Source of the DNA: Enterobacteriaceae bacterium RIT714
Lineage (GTDB): Bacteria > Pseudomonadota > Gammaproteobacteria > Enterobacterales > Enterobacteriaceae
DNA length: 64,000 nt
Direction of reading: 5' to 3'
Assembly (NCBI GenBank): GCA_009668015.1
Contig: WJYB01000001.1
Location: forward strand, 248,001-312,000
Shown here: positions 19,274 to 29,516 of the stretch, piece by piece
How positions within the stretch are numbered: position 1 is the first letter of the stretch
How the letters are laid out: every line of letters begins with the position of its first letter
Program-made: the position numbers and the translations under genes
Notes under the pieces: generated by a model
Database searches by the model: none
Told to the model about the DNA's origin: nothing
Seen by the model: the letters and a program-made list of their open reading frames with translations, nothing else

Positions 19274-19708
19274 TTGGAATCGCCATTAGGTTCTGATCTG
19301 GCCAGGTTGGTACGCATCTGGCGTGCTCTGATTGACCATCGCCTGAAACCTCTGGAATTGACACAGACGCATTGGGTTACGCTGCATAACATTCATCAGC
19401 TACCGCCCGAGCAGTCGCAAATTCAACTGGCCAAAGCGATCGGCATTGAGCAGCCGTCTCTGGTGCGCACACTCGATCAACTGGAGGACAAGGGGCTGAT
19501 ATCCCGGCAAACCTGCGCCAGCGATCGCCGTGCCAAACGTATTAAACTCACTGAAAAAGCGGCGCCTATCATCACTGAGATGGAAACCGTGATCAGTAAA
19601 ACGCGAGGTGAGATCCTTTCGGGTATTTCACCAGCGGAGCTGGAACAGCTCATTGATTTGATCGCTCGCCTTGAGCAAAACATCCATGAGTTGCAATCCC
19701 GCGACTAA
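19274..19708 (+). CDS. slyA: MarR-family transcriptional regulator SlyA
   Basis: Winged-helix dimer that counteracts H-NS silencing and responds to salicylate-like ligands. The sequence is almost identical to E. coli SlyA through the DNA-binding segment ([20 protein letters not shown], about 48-67). Start choice: AAGGAG at 19262-19267 directly abuts the ATG at 19268, which leaves no spacing, whereas the TTG at 19274 is six bases away and gives 144 residues as in E. coli. A start at 19268 would add two residues. A terminator follows. Confidence 0.95.
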   Translation: MESPLGSDLARLVRIWRALIDHRLKPLELTQTHWVTLHNIHQLPPEQSQIQLAKAIGIEQPSLVRTLDQLEDKGLISRQTCASDRRAKRIKLTEKAAPIITEMETVISKTRGEILSGISPAELEQLIDLIARLEQNIHELQSRD

Positions 19709-19713
19709 CCACG

Positions 19714-19745
19714 AAAAAGCCTTGCATCGCAAGGCTTTATTTTCA
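19714..19745. terminator. Terminator between slyA and the diguanylate cyclase gene
   Basis: AAAGCCTTG-CATCG-CAAGGCTTT followed by ATTTT. It serves slyA on the plus strand and has an A-rich left flank, so it may also stop the convergent gene. Confidence 0.85.
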
Positions 19746-19758
19746 GATACCCTTCGCT

Positions 19759-21117
19759 CTACTGATAGACCACCACCCGGTTTCGTCCCGTCTCTTTCGC
19801 CTGATACATCGCTTTATCCGCATTTTCAACGCACTCTTCAGCTTTCATTGAGGACGACGTTGCCGTATACACGCCCATACTGATGGTGATCGGCTCAGGC
19901 AACTCTCCATTACTGCTATCAGTGTCAAAATGGCTGAGCGTTAAACGGATGCGCTCTGCAACGTCTTTAGCTGCCTCGGCAGGGGTATTGGTCAGCAACA
20001 GGACAAATTCTTCTCCTCCGATCCTCGCTGCAATATCTTGTGGACGCACCGAATTCATCAGCAGTCTGGCTACGAACTGCAGCACTTTATCGCCCTGCAG
20101 GTGGCCGTACGTATCATTGATACGTTTGAAGCGATCAAGATCGCTGACGATAACCGACACTGGTTTTATGGATGCGGTGCGCAACGACTGATTAAGAGCG
20201 TCGTAGAAATAACTTCTGTTGTACAAACGCGTGAGTGCATCCCTGATAGAGTTTTGATAGGAGTGCTGATATTTAACATTGGACTCACGATATAAGTTAA
20301 ACACATCACACAGCAACACAAAAATAATGAGCAGCGTAGCCGTAACTTCTAAAACCCGCGCACGATACCATTCGAAGCCTTCCGTCTGGTTGGCGTAAAA
20401 TAACATGATGAGTGTCACCAGGTAGCAAACACACAGGAAATTACCACTCAGCCAAAAAAGATTTCGTAGTCGCGAAACAATGGCCATGGTAAGGAGGGTG
20501 ACAAGCCATAGTACAATTAAAATAATGTTAATGGAATTATGCCATAACAACATAAATTGACGGTTTTCGTTATCGACAAGATCGATGCTAAGTAACGGAG
20601 AATGACTGGAATAAAGCCAGGCAAAAATTAACATTGCAGCAGTAAATATAACCATCGTTGCTAGTGCTATAAAATTAATACAACGCTTGAGTCGCCTATG
20701 CCGCAGGGTATAAAGAAGCGCTGAAATCATAAATAGTATTGCCATCATCACGTGGCGAAAGGTAAAGAAAATCATCGCATCGTTATAATTCACCGCATCA
20801 AACTGGTATAGCGTCAGCCAGGAGGGAAAACTCTGTAGCGTACCCACCATCAGCAGTGAGGATCCAGCAAAGGCCATTGCGATGGCGACCAGATAAAGCC
20901 GGTTTCTGTCACACCAGTATTTCATTAGCATAAAGAAGGCAATAAAAAAATGAAAGACCAGTAAAAATATCGTCAGGATAGGGAACAAGAAGGGTGAGAA
21001 TGAGGACGCTATGCTCTCAACTTTCACAAAAAAGCTATCTAGTGCTCCAACGATTAACAGGCAGCAAAGCGCAAAAACAGTATATCTGTTCTTCACATAT
21101 CGGTGAATATGAGTCAT
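19759..21117 (-). CDS. Membrane-bound diguanylate cyclase
   Basis: A protein of 452 residues: about eight N-terminal hydrophobic segments (12-270), which look like a MASE-type sensor, then a GGDEF domain. The active-site motif is GGEEF at 367-371, a functional variant. RPQD at 358-361, five residues ahead, is the RxxD inhibitory site. DLDRFKRINDTYGH is intact, so it should make cyclic di-GMP from two GTP and be feedback inhibited. The gene is clearly more AT-rich than its neighbours, especially in the membrane part, and stands between slyA and slyB, which are neighbours in K-12. It is probably an acquired gene. The signal sensed is unknown. Confidence 0.88.
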   Translation of the reverse strand: MTHIHRYVKNRYTVFALCCLLIVGALDSFFVKVESIASSFSPFLFPILTIFLLVFHFFIAFFMLMKYWCDRNRLYLVAIAMAFAGSSLLMVGTLQSFPSWLTLYQFDAVNYNDAMIFFTFRHVMMAILFMISALLYTLRHRRLKRCINFIALATMVIFTAAMLIFAWLYSSHSPLLSIDLVDNENRQFMLLWHNSINIILIVLWLVTLLTMAIVSRLRNLFWLSGNFLCVCYLVTLIMLFYANQTEGFEWYRARVLEVTATLLIIFVLLCDVFNLYRESNVKYQHSYQNSIRDALTRLYNRSYFYDALNQSLRTASIKPVSVIVSDLDRFKRINDTYGHLQGDKVLQFVARLLMNSVRPQDIAARIGGEEFVLLLTNTPAEAAKDVAERIRLTLSHFDTDSSNGELPEPITISMGVYTATSSSMKAEECVENADKAMYQAKETGRNRVVVYQ

Positions 21118-21284
21118 GTTTTCTTTCAGTAATAAGTAATTAAAATTAAACGGTAGGGAGTATGAATTAATTATAACGGGGATGAATGGAAGACTCTTTG
21201 CGCAAAAACAAAGTTAGAGGGTTTTTAATTATTTGTGTGGTGAATGTGTTTTGTGAAATAAAACAGAATGAATTGTTTTTGTGA

Positions 21285-21312
21285 TAAAAAACGTGGCTCG
21301 TGCGAGCCACGT
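21285..21312 (-). terminator. slyB terminator
   Basis: ACGTGGCTCG and CGAGCCACGT pair as a ten-base stem around TG, followed on the minus strand by TTTTTT. Confidence 0.9.
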
Positions 21313-21321
21313 CATGAAACA

Positions 21322-21789
21322 TTAACGCGGGGAAACAGTGACCTGGCTACCGTTGCTTGCCAGCACAACGCGTTGACCACTGGCAAACTGAGTTTTGCCT
21401 TGTTTCTGAACGACCATGATGGTGTTGCCGTCGTCTTTACGGATCTCCAGCTCAACACCCTGGGTTTTGTTCATTGAACCCTGAACGCCCTGGCCTGCGA
21501 CGCCACCGGCAACTGCACCTGCCGCTGTTGCCAGAGAACGACCGGTACCACCGCCCACGGTATTCCCGAGGAATCCGCCCAGCACAGCACCGCCGATTGC
21601 GCCAATCACGTTGTTGTCATCGCCACCCTGAATCTGAACCGGGCGTACGTTAACAACAGTACCGTAAGTCACGTTTTGAACTTGTTTAGCTTCGGAAGCG
21701 GTGTAAACGTCGCCAGAAAGGGAGTCGTTATTCACGCAGCCTGCCAAAGTGAAACCAATCAGCGAAACGCCCAGTACACGTAAAATCAT
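21322..21789 (-). CDS. slyB: Outer-membrane lipoprotein SlyB
   Basis: Lipoprotein of 155 residues with a lipobox LAGC (Cys18) and a glycine-zipper segment (GAIGGAVLGGFLGNTVGGG ahead of AAGAVAGGVAGQ, about 62-102), as in the 17-kDa Rickettsia antigen family. SlyB forms nanodomains that protect outer-membrane proteins when LPS is disturbed and belongs to the PhoPQ regulon. The ATG at 21789 follows GGAGATTCAA. A PhoP-type direct repeat lies about 120 bases upstream on the same strand. Confidence 0.96.
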   Translation of the reverse strand: MILRVLGVSLIGFTLAGCVNNDSLSGDVYTASEAKQVQNVTYGTVVNVRPVQIQGGDDNNVIGAIGGAVLGGFLGNTVGGGTGRSLATAAGAVAGGVAGQGVQGSMNKTQGVELEIRKDDGNTIMVVQKQGKTQFASGQRVVLASNGSQVTVSPR

Positions 21790-21910
21790 TTGAATCTCCT
21801 GTTCACACTTAACGCTCGGTCTGAGCATCCGTATGCCTAAATTATATGGCATCGGGAGCCATAGATCATATGTTTGCACTAACAATAGGAAAATTGTACT
21901 TGAATTTGAC

Positions 21911-21927
21911 TTAACGAGACATAAACA
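21911..21927 (-). promoter_or_regulatory. Candidate PhoP box upstream of slyB
   Basis: On the minus strand TGTTTA-TGTCT-CGTTAA is a direct repeat of the PhoP half-site with five bases between; the second half has one base changed. slyB is a PhoP target in E. coli and Salmonella. Confidence 0.55.
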
Positions 21928-22043
21928 AAGGGAGACACTTTGTTTCCGGTCTGACATTGGTAAAAATTATTACCCCGTCATAGCAATGCCCCCGCGTTTA
22001 TGGTGGAGTGTGGCCCTAAGCCCTCGCAACCTAAGGAAAGCGC

Positions 22044-23168
22044 ATGAAATCGGGTCGCTATATCGGTGTGATGTCCGGCACCAGTCTTGACGGAGTGGAT
22101 GTTGTTCTTGCCGCCATTGATGAAAACATGGTGGCGCAGCAGGCAAGCCTGAGCTGGCCGATTCCGGTTGAACTCAAGGAAGCGATTTTGAGCATCTGCC
22201 AGGGACAACAGCTGACGCTGTCGCAGCTTGGTCAACTGGATGTCAGGCTGGGTTCGCTGTTTGCCGATGCGGTGCTGGCGCTTATGCATCAGGAGAATCT
22301 GCATCCGCAGGATATTGTCGCCATTGGCTGTCACGGACAAACCGTCTGGCACGAACCCGTAGGTGATGCGCCGCATACCATGCAAATCGGCGACAATAAT
22401 CAGATAGTGGCAAAAACGGGCGTCACCGTCGTTGGCGATTTCCGCCGTCGCGATATGGCGCTCGGTGGGCAGGGCGCACCGCTGGTTCCGGCTTTTCATG
22501 AGGCTCTGCTCGCGCACCCGGTAGAGCGCCGAATGGTGTTGAACATCGGAGGGATCGCGAATCTGTCGTTGTTGATCCCGGGCAAACCTGTGCGGGGTTA
22601 CGATACCGGGCCAGGTAATATGCTGATGGATGCCTGGATCTGGCGTCAACGCGGCAAAGCTTACGATAAAGATGCGCAATGGGCTTGCGAAGGAAAAGTC
22701 ATTCTTCCGTTGCTGCAAACGCTGTTAAGCGATCCTTATTTTGCCGCACCGGCCCCTAAAAGCACAGGCAGGGAATATTTCAACTATGGCTGGCTTGAAC
22801 GGCATCTGGCGCATTTCCCGGGACTGGCTCCTCAGGATGTGCAGGCGACGCTGGTAGAATTAACGGCGATCTCTGTCTCTGAACAGGTGCTGTTGAGTGG
22901 CGGCTGTGAGCGACTGCTGGTGTGCGGTGGCGGAAGCCGAAACCCGCTGGTGATGGCGCGTCTCGCCGGACTGCTGCCGGGAACTGAGGTGACAACCACG
23001 GATGCGGCGGGGATCAGCGGCGATGATATGGAAGCGCTGGCTTTCGCCTGGCTTGCCTGGCGTACGGTCGCGGGATTATCGGGTAATCTGCCGTCGGTCA
23101 CCGGCGCGCGTGAAGCCAGCGTATTAGGGGCCATTTTTCCCGCCAACCCACGTCATAATCAGAGTTAA
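22044..23168 (+). CDS. anmK: Anhydro-N-acetylmuramic acid kinase
   Basis: Phosphorylates and opens 1,6-anhydroMurNAc to MurNAc-6-phosphate during recycling of cell-wall fragments; cytosolic. It has 374 residues, in the ASKHA fold. The ATP-binding [15 protein letters not shown] near the start, DTGPGN and the glycine-rich VCGGGSRN are intact. AAGGAAA precedes the ATG. It is followed by mliC with a 96-bp gap. Confidence 0.96.
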   Translation: MKSGRYIGVMSGTSLDGVDVVLAAIDENMVAQQASLSWPIPVELKEAILSICQGQQLTLSQLGQLDVRLGSLFADAVLALMHQENLHPQDIVAIGCHGQTVWHEPVGDAPHTMQIGDNNQIVAKTGVTVVGDFRRRDMALGGQGAPLVPAFHEALLAHPVERRMVLNIGGIANLSLLIPGKPVRGYDTGPGNMLMDAWIWRQRGKAYDKDAQWACEGKVILPLLQTLLSDPYFAAPAPKSTGREYFNYGWLERHLAHFPGLAPQDVQATLVELTAISVSEQVLLSGGCERLLVCGGGSRNPLVMARLAGLLPGTEVTTTDAAGISGDDMEALAFAWLAWRTVAGLSGNLPSVTGAREASVLGAIFPANPRHNQS

Positions 23169-23264
23169 CTGAATTCTCAGCAACGCCCGTAGCCGTTAGA
23201 ATCCAAAGCAATACAGGAGGGTAATTTTACCCTCCATGACCAGGATCGTCTTCGGAACAGGCTT

Positions 23265-23588
23265 ATGAAAAAATGTCTTCTTGCTTTTGCCCCTCTCTTA
23301 CTGGCGGGTTGTAGCTATTACAACCAGTTTGTTGAACGTATGCACACGGATACGCTGGAATATCGCTGCGACGAAAAACCGTTAACCGTCAACATTAACA
23401 ACCCGCGTCAGGAAGCCAGCTTTGTCTATGACAATCAGTTACAAACCCTTAAGCAAGGGTTGTCTGCTTCGGGTGCGCGTTATACGGATGGTATTTATGT
23501 CTTTTGGTCAAAAGGGGATAGCGCGACCGTCTACAAGCGCGACCGCGTGGTGCTGAATAACTGCGAGCTGCAAAATCCGAAGCGTTGA
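23265..23588 (+). CDS. mliC: Membrane-bound lysozyme inhibitor MliC
   Basis: Lipoprotein of 107 residues with signal [16 protein letters not shown] (lipid Cys16). The domain blocks the active site of C-type lysozymes and is folded around a disulfide between the Cys in YRCDEK and that in NNCELQ. It protects peptidoglycan from host lysozyme. Same order as E. coli (anmK, mliC, pdxH). Formerly ydhA. Confidence 0.93.
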   Translation: MKKCLLAFAPLLLAGCSYYNQFVERMHTDTLEYRCDEKPLTVNINNPRQEASFVYDNQLQTLKQGLSASGARYTDGIYVFWSKGDSATVYKRDRVVLNNCELQNPKR

Positions 23589-23645
23589 GATTTTCCCAGG
23601 GGCGGCGCACAATAGCGCCACCCACTCTTAATCTCAGCTAACGCC

Positions 23646-24302
23646 ATGTCAGATAACGATGAATTGCAGCAAATTGCGCATCTGCGCCGTGAGTACACCA
23701 AAGGCGGCCTTCGTCGCCAGGATCTTCCTGCTGAACCTCTGGCGCTGTTTGAGCGCTGGTTAAAGCAAGCCTGCGAAGCCAAACTTGCCGACCCCACGGC
23801 AATGGTCGTGGCGACCGTCGATGAAAACGGCCAACCCTATCAGCGTATTGTGTTGCTAAAACACTACGACGAAAAAGGGCTGGTGTTTTATACCAATCTC
23901 GGCAGCCGTAAAGCGCATCACCTCGAGAATAATCCTCGTATCAGCCTGCTGTTTCCCTGGCATATGCTGGAGCGTCAGGTGATGGTGACCGGGAAAGCAG
24001 AACGTCTTTCAACGCTGGAAGTCGTCAAATATTTCCACAGTCGTCCGCGCGACAGTCAAATTGGTGCCTGGGTGTCCAAACAGTCGAGCCGTATCTCCGC
24101 ACGCGGCGTTCTGGAGAGTAAATTCCTCGAGCTAAAGCAAAAATTCCAGCAGGGCGAGGTGCCACTGCCCAGTTTCTGGGGCGGCTACCGCATTAACATC
24201 GAGTCGATGGAGTTCTGGCAGGGCGGTGAACATCGCCTGCATGACCGGTTTTTATACCAGCGCGAACAGGACGCATGGAAAATCGACAGGCTGGCTCCTT
24301 AA
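23646..24302 (+). CDS. pdxH: Pyridoxamine 5'-phosphate oxidase
   Basis: FMN enzyme of 218 residues that oxidises pyridoxine or pyridoxamine 5'-phosphate to pyridoxal 5'-phosphate using oxygen; cytosolic homodimer. FMN-binding [18 protein letters not shown] and the C-terminal WGGYRI ... [14 protein letters not shown] signature with the final WKIDRLAP are complete. The start at 23646 gives the E. coli length. It lies 57 bp after mliC. It is one of two B6 genes here, with pdxY on the other side of tyrS. Confidence 0.97.
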   Translation: MSDNDELQQIAHLRREYTKGGLRRQDLPAEPLALFERWLKQACEAKLADPTAMVVATVDENGQPYQRIVLLKHYDEKGLVFYTNLGSRKAHHLENNPRISLLFPWHMLERQVMVTGKAERLSTLEVVKYFHSRPRDSQIGAWVSKQSSRISARGVLESKFLELKQKFQQGEVPLPSFWGGYRINIESMEFWQGGEHRLHDRFLYQREQDAWKIDRLAP

Positions 24303-24322
24303 TCCCCGAAATTTGTTGTGTT

Positions 24323-24355
24323 AAGCGCTAGCGCTGGATGGGCTAGCGCTTTATT
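24323..24355 (+). terminator. Terminator between pdxH and tyrS
   Basis: AAGCGCTAGC and GCTAGCGCTT pair around a nine-base loop, followed by TATT. The T run is poor, so partial readthrough into tyrS is possible. Confidence 0.6.
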
Positions 24356-24427
24356 CTATGTACCTTTCGCGTTAGGCGGATAGTCGTGTACCGACAGAGG
24401 TGCAGTCGTTTATACATGGAGAATTTG

Positions 24428-25702
24428 ATGGCAAGCAGTAACTTGATTAAACAATTGCAAGAGCGGGGCCTGGTGGCCCAGGTGACGGACGAAGAAGCGT
24501 TAGCAGAGCGACTGGCGCAAGGCCCGATCGCGCTCTATTGCGGCTTCGATCCCACCGCTGACAGCTTGCATTTGGGGCATCTTGTTCCTTTGTTATGCCT
24601 GAAACGCTTCCAGCAGATGGGACATAAGCCCGTTGCGCTGGTGGGTGGTGCTACCGGTCTGATTGGTGACCCGAGCTTTAAAGCCGCCGAGCGTAAGCTG
24701 AATACGGAAGATACCGTGCAGGAGTGGGTGGACAAAATTCGCAACCAGGTTGCGCCGTTCCTCGACTTCGACTGTGGCGAAAATTCTGCCATTGCTGCGA
24801 ATAACTACGACTGGTTTGGTGGCATGAACGTGCTGACCTTCCTGCGTGATATCGGCAAGCACTTCTCCGTAAATCAGATGATCAACAAAGAAGCGGTGAA
24901 GCAGCGTCTGAACCGTGACGATCAGGGCATCTCCTTTACCGAATTCTCCTACAACCTGCTGCAGGGCTATGACTTTGCCTGCCTGAACAAGCTGCACGGT
25001 GTTGCGCTGCAGATTGGCGGTTCCGACCAGTGGGGCAACATTACCTCTGGTATCGACCTGACCCGTCGTCTGCATCAGAATCAGGTGTTCGGTCTAACCG
25101 TTCCACTGATCACCAAAGCTGACGGGACGAAGTTTGGTAAAACCGAAGGCGGTGCAGTCTGGTTGGATCCGAAGAAAACCAGTCCGTACAAATTCTACCA
25201 GTTCTGGATCAATACCGCGGATGCTGACGTTTATCGCTTCCTGAAATTCTTCACCTTTATGGATATTGCAGAGATCAATGCTCTGGAAGAAGAAGACAAG
25301 AACAGCGGTAAAGCGCCACGTGCCCAGTATGTGCTGGCCGATCAGGTTACCAGCCTGGTGCATGGTGAAGAGGGGCTGGCGGCGGCAAAACGTATCACCG
25401 CGAGTCTGTTCAACGGAACCTTGAGCGATCTGAGCGAAGCAGATTTCGAACAGCTGGCACAGGATGGCGTCCCGATGGTTGAGATGGAAAAGGGTGCCGA
25501 TCTGATGCAAGCGCTGGTGGATTCTGAGCTGCAGCCGTCACGCGGTCAGGCGCGTAAGACCATCGCCTCCAACGCGATCACCATTAACGGTGAAAAGCAG
25601 GCCGATCCGGAATATACCTTCGTAGACAGCGATCGCCTGTTTGGCCGATACACGCTGCTGCGTCGTGGTAAAAAGAACTACTGTCTGGTTTGCTGGAAGT
25701 AA
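24428..25702 (+). CDS. tyrS: Tyrosyl-tRNA synthetase
   Basis: Class I aminoacyl-tRNA synthetase charging tRNA-Tyr; cytosolic homodimer. It has 424 residues, as in E. coli. The HIGH-type motif is HLGH at 48-51 and the KMSKS-type loop is KFGKTE near 233. A C-terminal S4-like domain (about 357-414) binds the tRNA. I chose the ATG at 24428 ([10 protein letters not shown]); the reading frame extends upstream without homology. It is followed by a terminator and pdxY. Confidence 0.97.
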   Translation: MASSNLIKQLQERGLVAQVTDEEALAERLAQGPIALYCGFDPTADSLHLGHLVPLLCLKRFQQMGHKPVALVGGATGLIGDPSFKAAERKLNTEDTVQEWVDKIRNQVAPFLDFDCGENSAIAANNYDWFGGMNVLTFLRDIGKHFSVNQMINKEAVKQRLNRDDQGISFTEFSYNLLQGYDFACLNKLHGVALQIGGSDQWGNITSGIDLTRRLHQNQVFGLTVPLITKADGTKFGKTEGGAVWLDPKKTSPYKFYQFWINTADADVYRFLKFFTFMDIAEINALEEEDKNSGKAPRAQYVLADQVTSLVHGEEGLAAAKRITASLFNGTLSDLSEADFEQLAQDGVPMVEMEKGADLMQALVDSELQPSRGQARKTIASNAITINGEKQADPEYTFVDSDRLFGRYTLLRRGKKNYCLVCWK

Positions 25703-25718
25703 TCATCAGTATATAAGG

Positions 25719-25742
25719 GGCGTGGGAAACCACGCCCTTTTA
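25719..25742 (+). terminator. tyrS terminator
   Basis: GGGCGTGG-GAAA-CCACGCCC followed by TTTTACTTTTT. It lies 25 bases ahead of the pdxY start, so pdxY either has its own promoter or depends on readthrough. Confidence 0.85.
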
Positions 25743-25766
25743 CTTTTTCAGGGTTGTGGTAAGAAC

Positions 25767-26627
25767 ATGAATAACATCCTCGCCATTCAGTCCCACGTTG
25801 TTTTTGGACATGCTGGCAATAGCGCTGCGGAGTTCCCGATGCGCCGTCTCGGGGCCAACGTCTGGCCACTTAACACCGTCCAGTTCTCTAACCATACGCA
25901 ATACGGTAAATGGACCGGCTGTGTGATGCCGCCAGCCCATTTAACGGAGATTGTGCAGGGGATTGCGGAGATAGATCAGTTGAAGCGCTGTGATGCCGTG
26001 TTGAGCGGTTATCTGGGTTCGGCTGAGCAGGGTGAACATATCCTCGGTATCGTTCGACAGGTCAAAGCAGCCAATCCGTCGGCGAAATATTTTTGCGATC
26101 CCGTGATGGGACACCCCGAAAAAGGATGCATTGTGGCGCCGGGCGTGGCGGAGTTTCACGTGCGCCATGCGATGCCTGCCAGCGATATCATCGCCCCTAA
26201 TTTGATTGAACTGGAAATTCTCTGCGAGCATCCGGTAAACAGCGTTGCGGAGGCGGTAAGCGCTTCACGCGAGCTGATCGCACAAGGGCCAGAGATTGTA
26301 TTGGTTAAACATCTGGCGCGCGCAGGATTGAGTCAGGACCGTTTTGAGATGCTACTGGTCACTCAGGACGAGGCGTGGCATATCAGCCGTCCGCTGGTGG
26401 ACTTTGGTATGCGTCAGCCGGTGGGCGTTGGGGATGTGACCAGCGGGCTGCTGCTGGTGAAACTCCTGCAGGGGGCCACTCTGCGCGACGCGCTGGAGCA
26501 TGTCACTGCGGCGGTATATGAGATAATGGTCGCGACTAAAAATCTGCACGAGTACGAATTGCAGGTGGTCGCCGCGCAGGATCGTATTGCGCAACCCGAG
26601 CACTACTTCAGCGCCACGCAGTTGTAG
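25767..26627 (+). CDS. pdxY: Pyridoxal kinase PdxY
   Basis: Ribokinase-like kinase of 286 residues phosphorylating pyridoxal in the B6 salvage pathway; cytosolic. [32 protein letters not shown] is the pyridoxal kinase start signature, and [12 protein letters not shown] holds the catalytic Asp and anion hole. The ATG at 25767 begins the family N-terminus [11 protein letters not shown]. Ribosome site is weak (GTGGTAAGA). It converges on gstA. Confidence 0.96.
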   Translation: MNNILAIQSHVVFGHAGNSAAEFPMRRLGANVWPLNTVQFSNHTQYGKWTGCVMPPAHLTEIVQGIAEIDQLKRCDAVLSGYLGSAEQGEHILGIVRQVKAANPSAKYFCDPVMGHPEKGCIVAPGVAEFHVRHAMPASDIIAPNLIELEILCEHPVNSVAEAVSASRELIAQGPEIVLVKHLARAGLSQDRFEMLLVTQDEAWHISRPLVDFGMRQPVGVGDVTSGLLLVKLLQGATLRDALEHVTAAVYEIMVATKNLHEYELQVVAAQDRIAQPEHYFSATQL

Positions 26628-26637
26628 AGTCGTTAAA

Positions 26638-26665
26638 GCCGGGCAGGGGATAGCCACTACCCGGC
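26638..26665 (-). terminator. Hairpin between pdxY and gstA
   Basis: GCCGGGCA and TACCCGGC pair at the ends of a 28-base segment in this convergent gap; on the minus strand TTTAAC follows. A weak terminator candidate. Confidence 0.35.
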
Positions 26666-26679
26666 ACACTTCATTTAAA

Positions 26680-27285
26680 TCAATTCAACCCTTCAGCTTT
26701 CAGCGCTGCCGCAACGGCCGGGCGTGCAGCCACGCGATCCATATAAGCATCAATGTGGTTTAACCCTTCCAGGTTCAGCTTCACGGCGCGCGCCCAGCGT
26801 AAGACCGTAAAGAGATAGGCATCAGCAATGGTAAAGCGTTGGCCGCTAATCCATTGGCCGTCTTTCAGCGACTCATTAATGTACTGCAGTTTTTTCTCCA
26901 GTAGAGCGCGAACGGTGGGTTTGTACTCTTCAGGAGTATCCGGGCGAAACAGCGGCGTAAACCCTTTGTGCAACTCGGTGCCGATGTAGTTCAGCCATTC
27001 CAGCGTCTTATAACGGGCTATTCCCCCGGTGGGTGCCAGCAGCTGGCGATCGGGCACGGTATCCGCCAGGAACTGCATAATCGCCACCCCTTCGGTGAGC
27101 AATGTGCCATCGTCTAACAGCAGAGCCGGAACCTGTCCTTTTGGATTGATTGCGAGAAAGTCTTCGCCATTCTCCAGACGCTTTTTCATCAGGTCTACGC
27201 TGTCCAGCGTAAAGTCTTTGCCGCTCTCACGCAGGATAATATGGGAGGCAAGAGAGCAGGCGCCTGGTTTATAGAACAGTTTCAT
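26680..27285 (-). CDS. gstA: Glutathione S-transferase, beta class
   Basis: Cytosolic beta-class transferase of 201 residues that conjugates glutathione to electrophiles. Cys10 in [15 protein letters not shown] is the residue that binds glutathione covalently in this class. A thioredoxin-like N-terminal domain (1-80) is followed by a helical C-terminal domain. Length equals E. coli GstA. It lies between pdxY and dtpA as in E. coli. Confidence 0.95.
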   Translation of the reverse strand: MKLFYKPGACSLASHIILRESGKDFTLDSVDLMKKRLENGEDFLAINPKGQVPALLLDDGTLLTEGVAIMQFLADTVPDRQLLAPTGGIARYKTLEWLNYIGTELHKGFTPLFRPDTPEEYKPTVRALLEKKLQYINESLKDGQWISGQRFTIADAYLFTVLRWARAVKLNLEGLNHIDAYMDRVAARPAVAAALKAEGLN

Positions 27286-27335
27286 CGGTAACTCCTTTTT
27301 GCTGAGGTTGTGATTATGTTAGTGCCAGCGAGGAT

Positions 27336-27368
27336 AAAAAAAAAGCCGCTAACGCACAGTTAGCGGCT
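27336..27368 (-). terminator. dtpA terminator
   Basis: GCCGCTAAC-GCACA-GTTAGCGGC (27345-27368), followed on the minus strand by nine T. A very strong intrinsic terminator. Confidence 0.92.
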
Positions 27369-27394
27369 TCTCTTCAGTCGTTTCCCGATGACAT

Positions 27395-28903
27395 TCAGGC
27401 GGTAGCGGTGTCCGCTTCCTTAGCCGTTTTGTCGTCGTCCTGAGTCATACGGTTCAGTTTTGGTGCAGTCAGCAGCATCAGCACAGCGATAACCGCAGTG
27501 GCAATACCGATTTGCATAAAGACGCGACCGTAAACTTCCAGTGAAACCAGAGGATCAGTTACGTTTTCCGGGACCGCCATCAGGTTAGCAATCTTACCTG
27601 CAATCAGCGCTGCGCCAGCGGTTGTCAGGAACCAGCTACCCATGATGAAGCCCATCAGACGCTGCGGCACCAGCTGTGCCACCATCGCCAGGCCCAGACC
27701 GGAGATCATCAGTTCGCCGATAGACTGCAGCGCGTAGCTCAGGATCAGCCAGTTTACAGAAACGATACCGGCATCAGTTGCAAATTTGGTCCCCAGCGGC
27801 AGCACGAGGAACGCACCTGAACACAGCACCATCCCGATAGCGAACTTATGCGGCATCGGCAGACGGTCACCCATCTTGTTGTAGATAGCGGCGAGAATCG
27901 GGCTACCAATCATGATCCAGAACGGGTTCAGGGCCTGATACTGTTCCGGCTCGAACGCGATACCCAGAATAGAGTGCTCAACGTTACGAATCGCGAAGAA
28001 GTTCAGCGAGGTCGGCATCTGGCTGTACAGGACGAAGAACACAATCGCTTCGACCATCAGGATGAAAGCCACGATCATCTTACGACGGGCTGCGCCCTGC
28101 ATCGCGAACGCTTCTTTACCGAAGATAAACACGATCCCCAGAGCAACCACGCCCAGCGTCATACGGGCAATGCCCTGGTTGTGCAGCAGCCATGTCGCCA
28201 CGGCAACAAGAACGATAACGCCTGCGATAGTGGCCAGCAGTTTACCCATGTGAACCGGTGCAAAGTCAGGTTTAGAACCGTAGTCTTTCACCCAGCTGCG
28301 GCAGAACAGGAAGTTCACAACGGTGATCAGCATCCCGACGAAGCTCAGTGCAAACGCCACGCTCCAGCCGAATTTCGCGGCAAGCCACGGCGTTGCCAGC
28401 ATAGAGAAGAACGAACCGATGTTGATGGACATATAGTACATGGTAAATGCACCATCCAGACGCGGATCGTCTTTGTTATAACAGGTAGAAAGCAGAGAGG
28501 AGGGGTTTGCCTTGAACAGACCGTTACCTACCGCAATGGTCGCCATACCCATATAGACAACCGCAGCATCGTGGCCGGACCATGCCACCAGGCCGTAACC
28601 AATGGCCAGAACGATGGCACCCAGCATGATAACGCGTTTGGTACCCAGTACCTTATCACCCAGCCAGCCACCGACAGCAACCAGACCGTAGACCAGGGCA
28701 CTAAAAGAAGAGAACAGCGTGATGGAATCCGCTTCCGACATACCCAGTTGTTTCACCAGGTATACAGCCATAATCCCTTGCAGGCCGTAATAACCAAAAC
28801 GTTCCCACAACTCGATGGAGAAAATGAGATAAAACGCTTTTGGCTGTTTGAAGGCGTTTAAACTTACGCTTTCATCTGTTGGTTTTTTGTTTGCAGTAGA
28901 CAC
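27395..28903 (-). CDS. dtpA: Di/tripeptide:proton symporter DtpA
   Basis: Inner-membrane POT-family importer of di- and tripeptides driven by protons; 502 residues with 14 predicted membrane helices. The hallmark ELWERFGYY (31-39) is intact. It is the former tppB/ydgR, which in E. coli is osmoregulated through OmpR. A 613-bp non-coding stretch precedes it, including a strong CRP-type palindrome about 420 bases upstream. Confidence 0.96.
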   Translation of the reverse strand: MSTANKKPTDESVSLNAFKQPKAFYLIFSIELWERFGYYGLQGIMAVYLVKQLGMSEADSITLFSSFSALVYGLVAVGGWLGDKVLGTKRVIMLGAIVLAIGYGLVAWSGHDAAVVYMGMATIAVGNGLFKANPSSLLSTCYNKDDPRLDGAFTMYYMSINIGSFFSMLATPWLAAKFGWSVAFALSFVGMLITVVNFLFCRSWVKDYGSKPDFAPVHMGKLLATIAGVIVLVAVATWLLHNQGIARMTLGVVALGIVFIFGKEAFAMQGAARRKMIVAFILMVEAIVFFVLYSQMPTSLNFFAIRNVEHSILGIAFEPEQYQALNPFWIMIGSPILAAIYNKMGDRLPMPHKFAIGMVLCSGAFLVLPLGTKFATDAGIVSVNWLILSYALQSIGELMISGLGLAMVAQLVPQRLMGFIMGSWFLTTAGAALIAGKIANLMAVPENVTDPLVSLEVYGRVFMQIGIATAVIAVLMLLTAPKLNRMTQDDDKTAKEADTATA

Positions 28904-29516
28904 ATATACCTCTTTTTTTACATCCCATATTAACGGGGGTGTTCATAGCGTAATGACCGAAGTCCATTCGCCTTATAGTTATATTGGGAGGGGAAACGGC
29001 GGGTAATGTTCACTATCCTGACCCATCTGGCAATACGTTTGTAATACTCTGTTACATATAACCGAGGTGGTATAATACTCGGATCATATAAATGTTATTT
29101 AGCGTTAAATCTTTCAGCCTGCGAAATAGTGGTTTTTTTGACTGCATAAGGGCGGCAAATGGGCGCTTATGGCGATATGTTCTGCTAAATTGTCAACATT
29201 GCAGTCATATGGTCCATAATCCGAAAAATGACTGGTTTAATCTGTCGATATGAGAGGGTGATGGCGTGTCTGCGCAAAGGCTTATCTGGCTTTTATCAAC
29301 AAAAAAACAACATCACGTTATCAGAGTGATCTCGATCACAGATATATAGAAAATTTCGCTGACGAAAAAACAATTAACCTGTTGAAGTGTTAATGAACCG
29401 AACATTCACCACGCTGATAAGTGTGAAAAGCGGATAATAAATGGACAAAGAAAGGGATGGCAGTATCACCTTTCTTTGTAAGGGATTGATTTGTGTGGGT
29501 GTTATGCAGAAAGACT
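28904..29516 (-). promoter_or_regulatory. Long non-coding region upstream of dtpA
   Basis: This 613-bp AT-rich interval lies between the nth stop and the dtpA start, both on the minus strand. I found no open reading frame with a ribosome site or recognisable protein. It probably holds the dtpA promoter and a long leader. It contains the CRP-type palindrome at 29325-29340. Confidence 0.6.
29325..29340. promoter_or_regulatory. CRP-type binding site
   Basis: AGTGATCTCGATCACA differs from the CRP core TGTGATCTAGATCACA at only the first base and one central base. It is 422 bases upstream of dtpA. Confidence 0.6.

Noticed and set aside
27848-28861. A 337-codon open frame opposite dtpA
   Set aside because: Antisense to a clear membrane transporter; composition rich in His, Gln and Arg is typical of a shadow frame.
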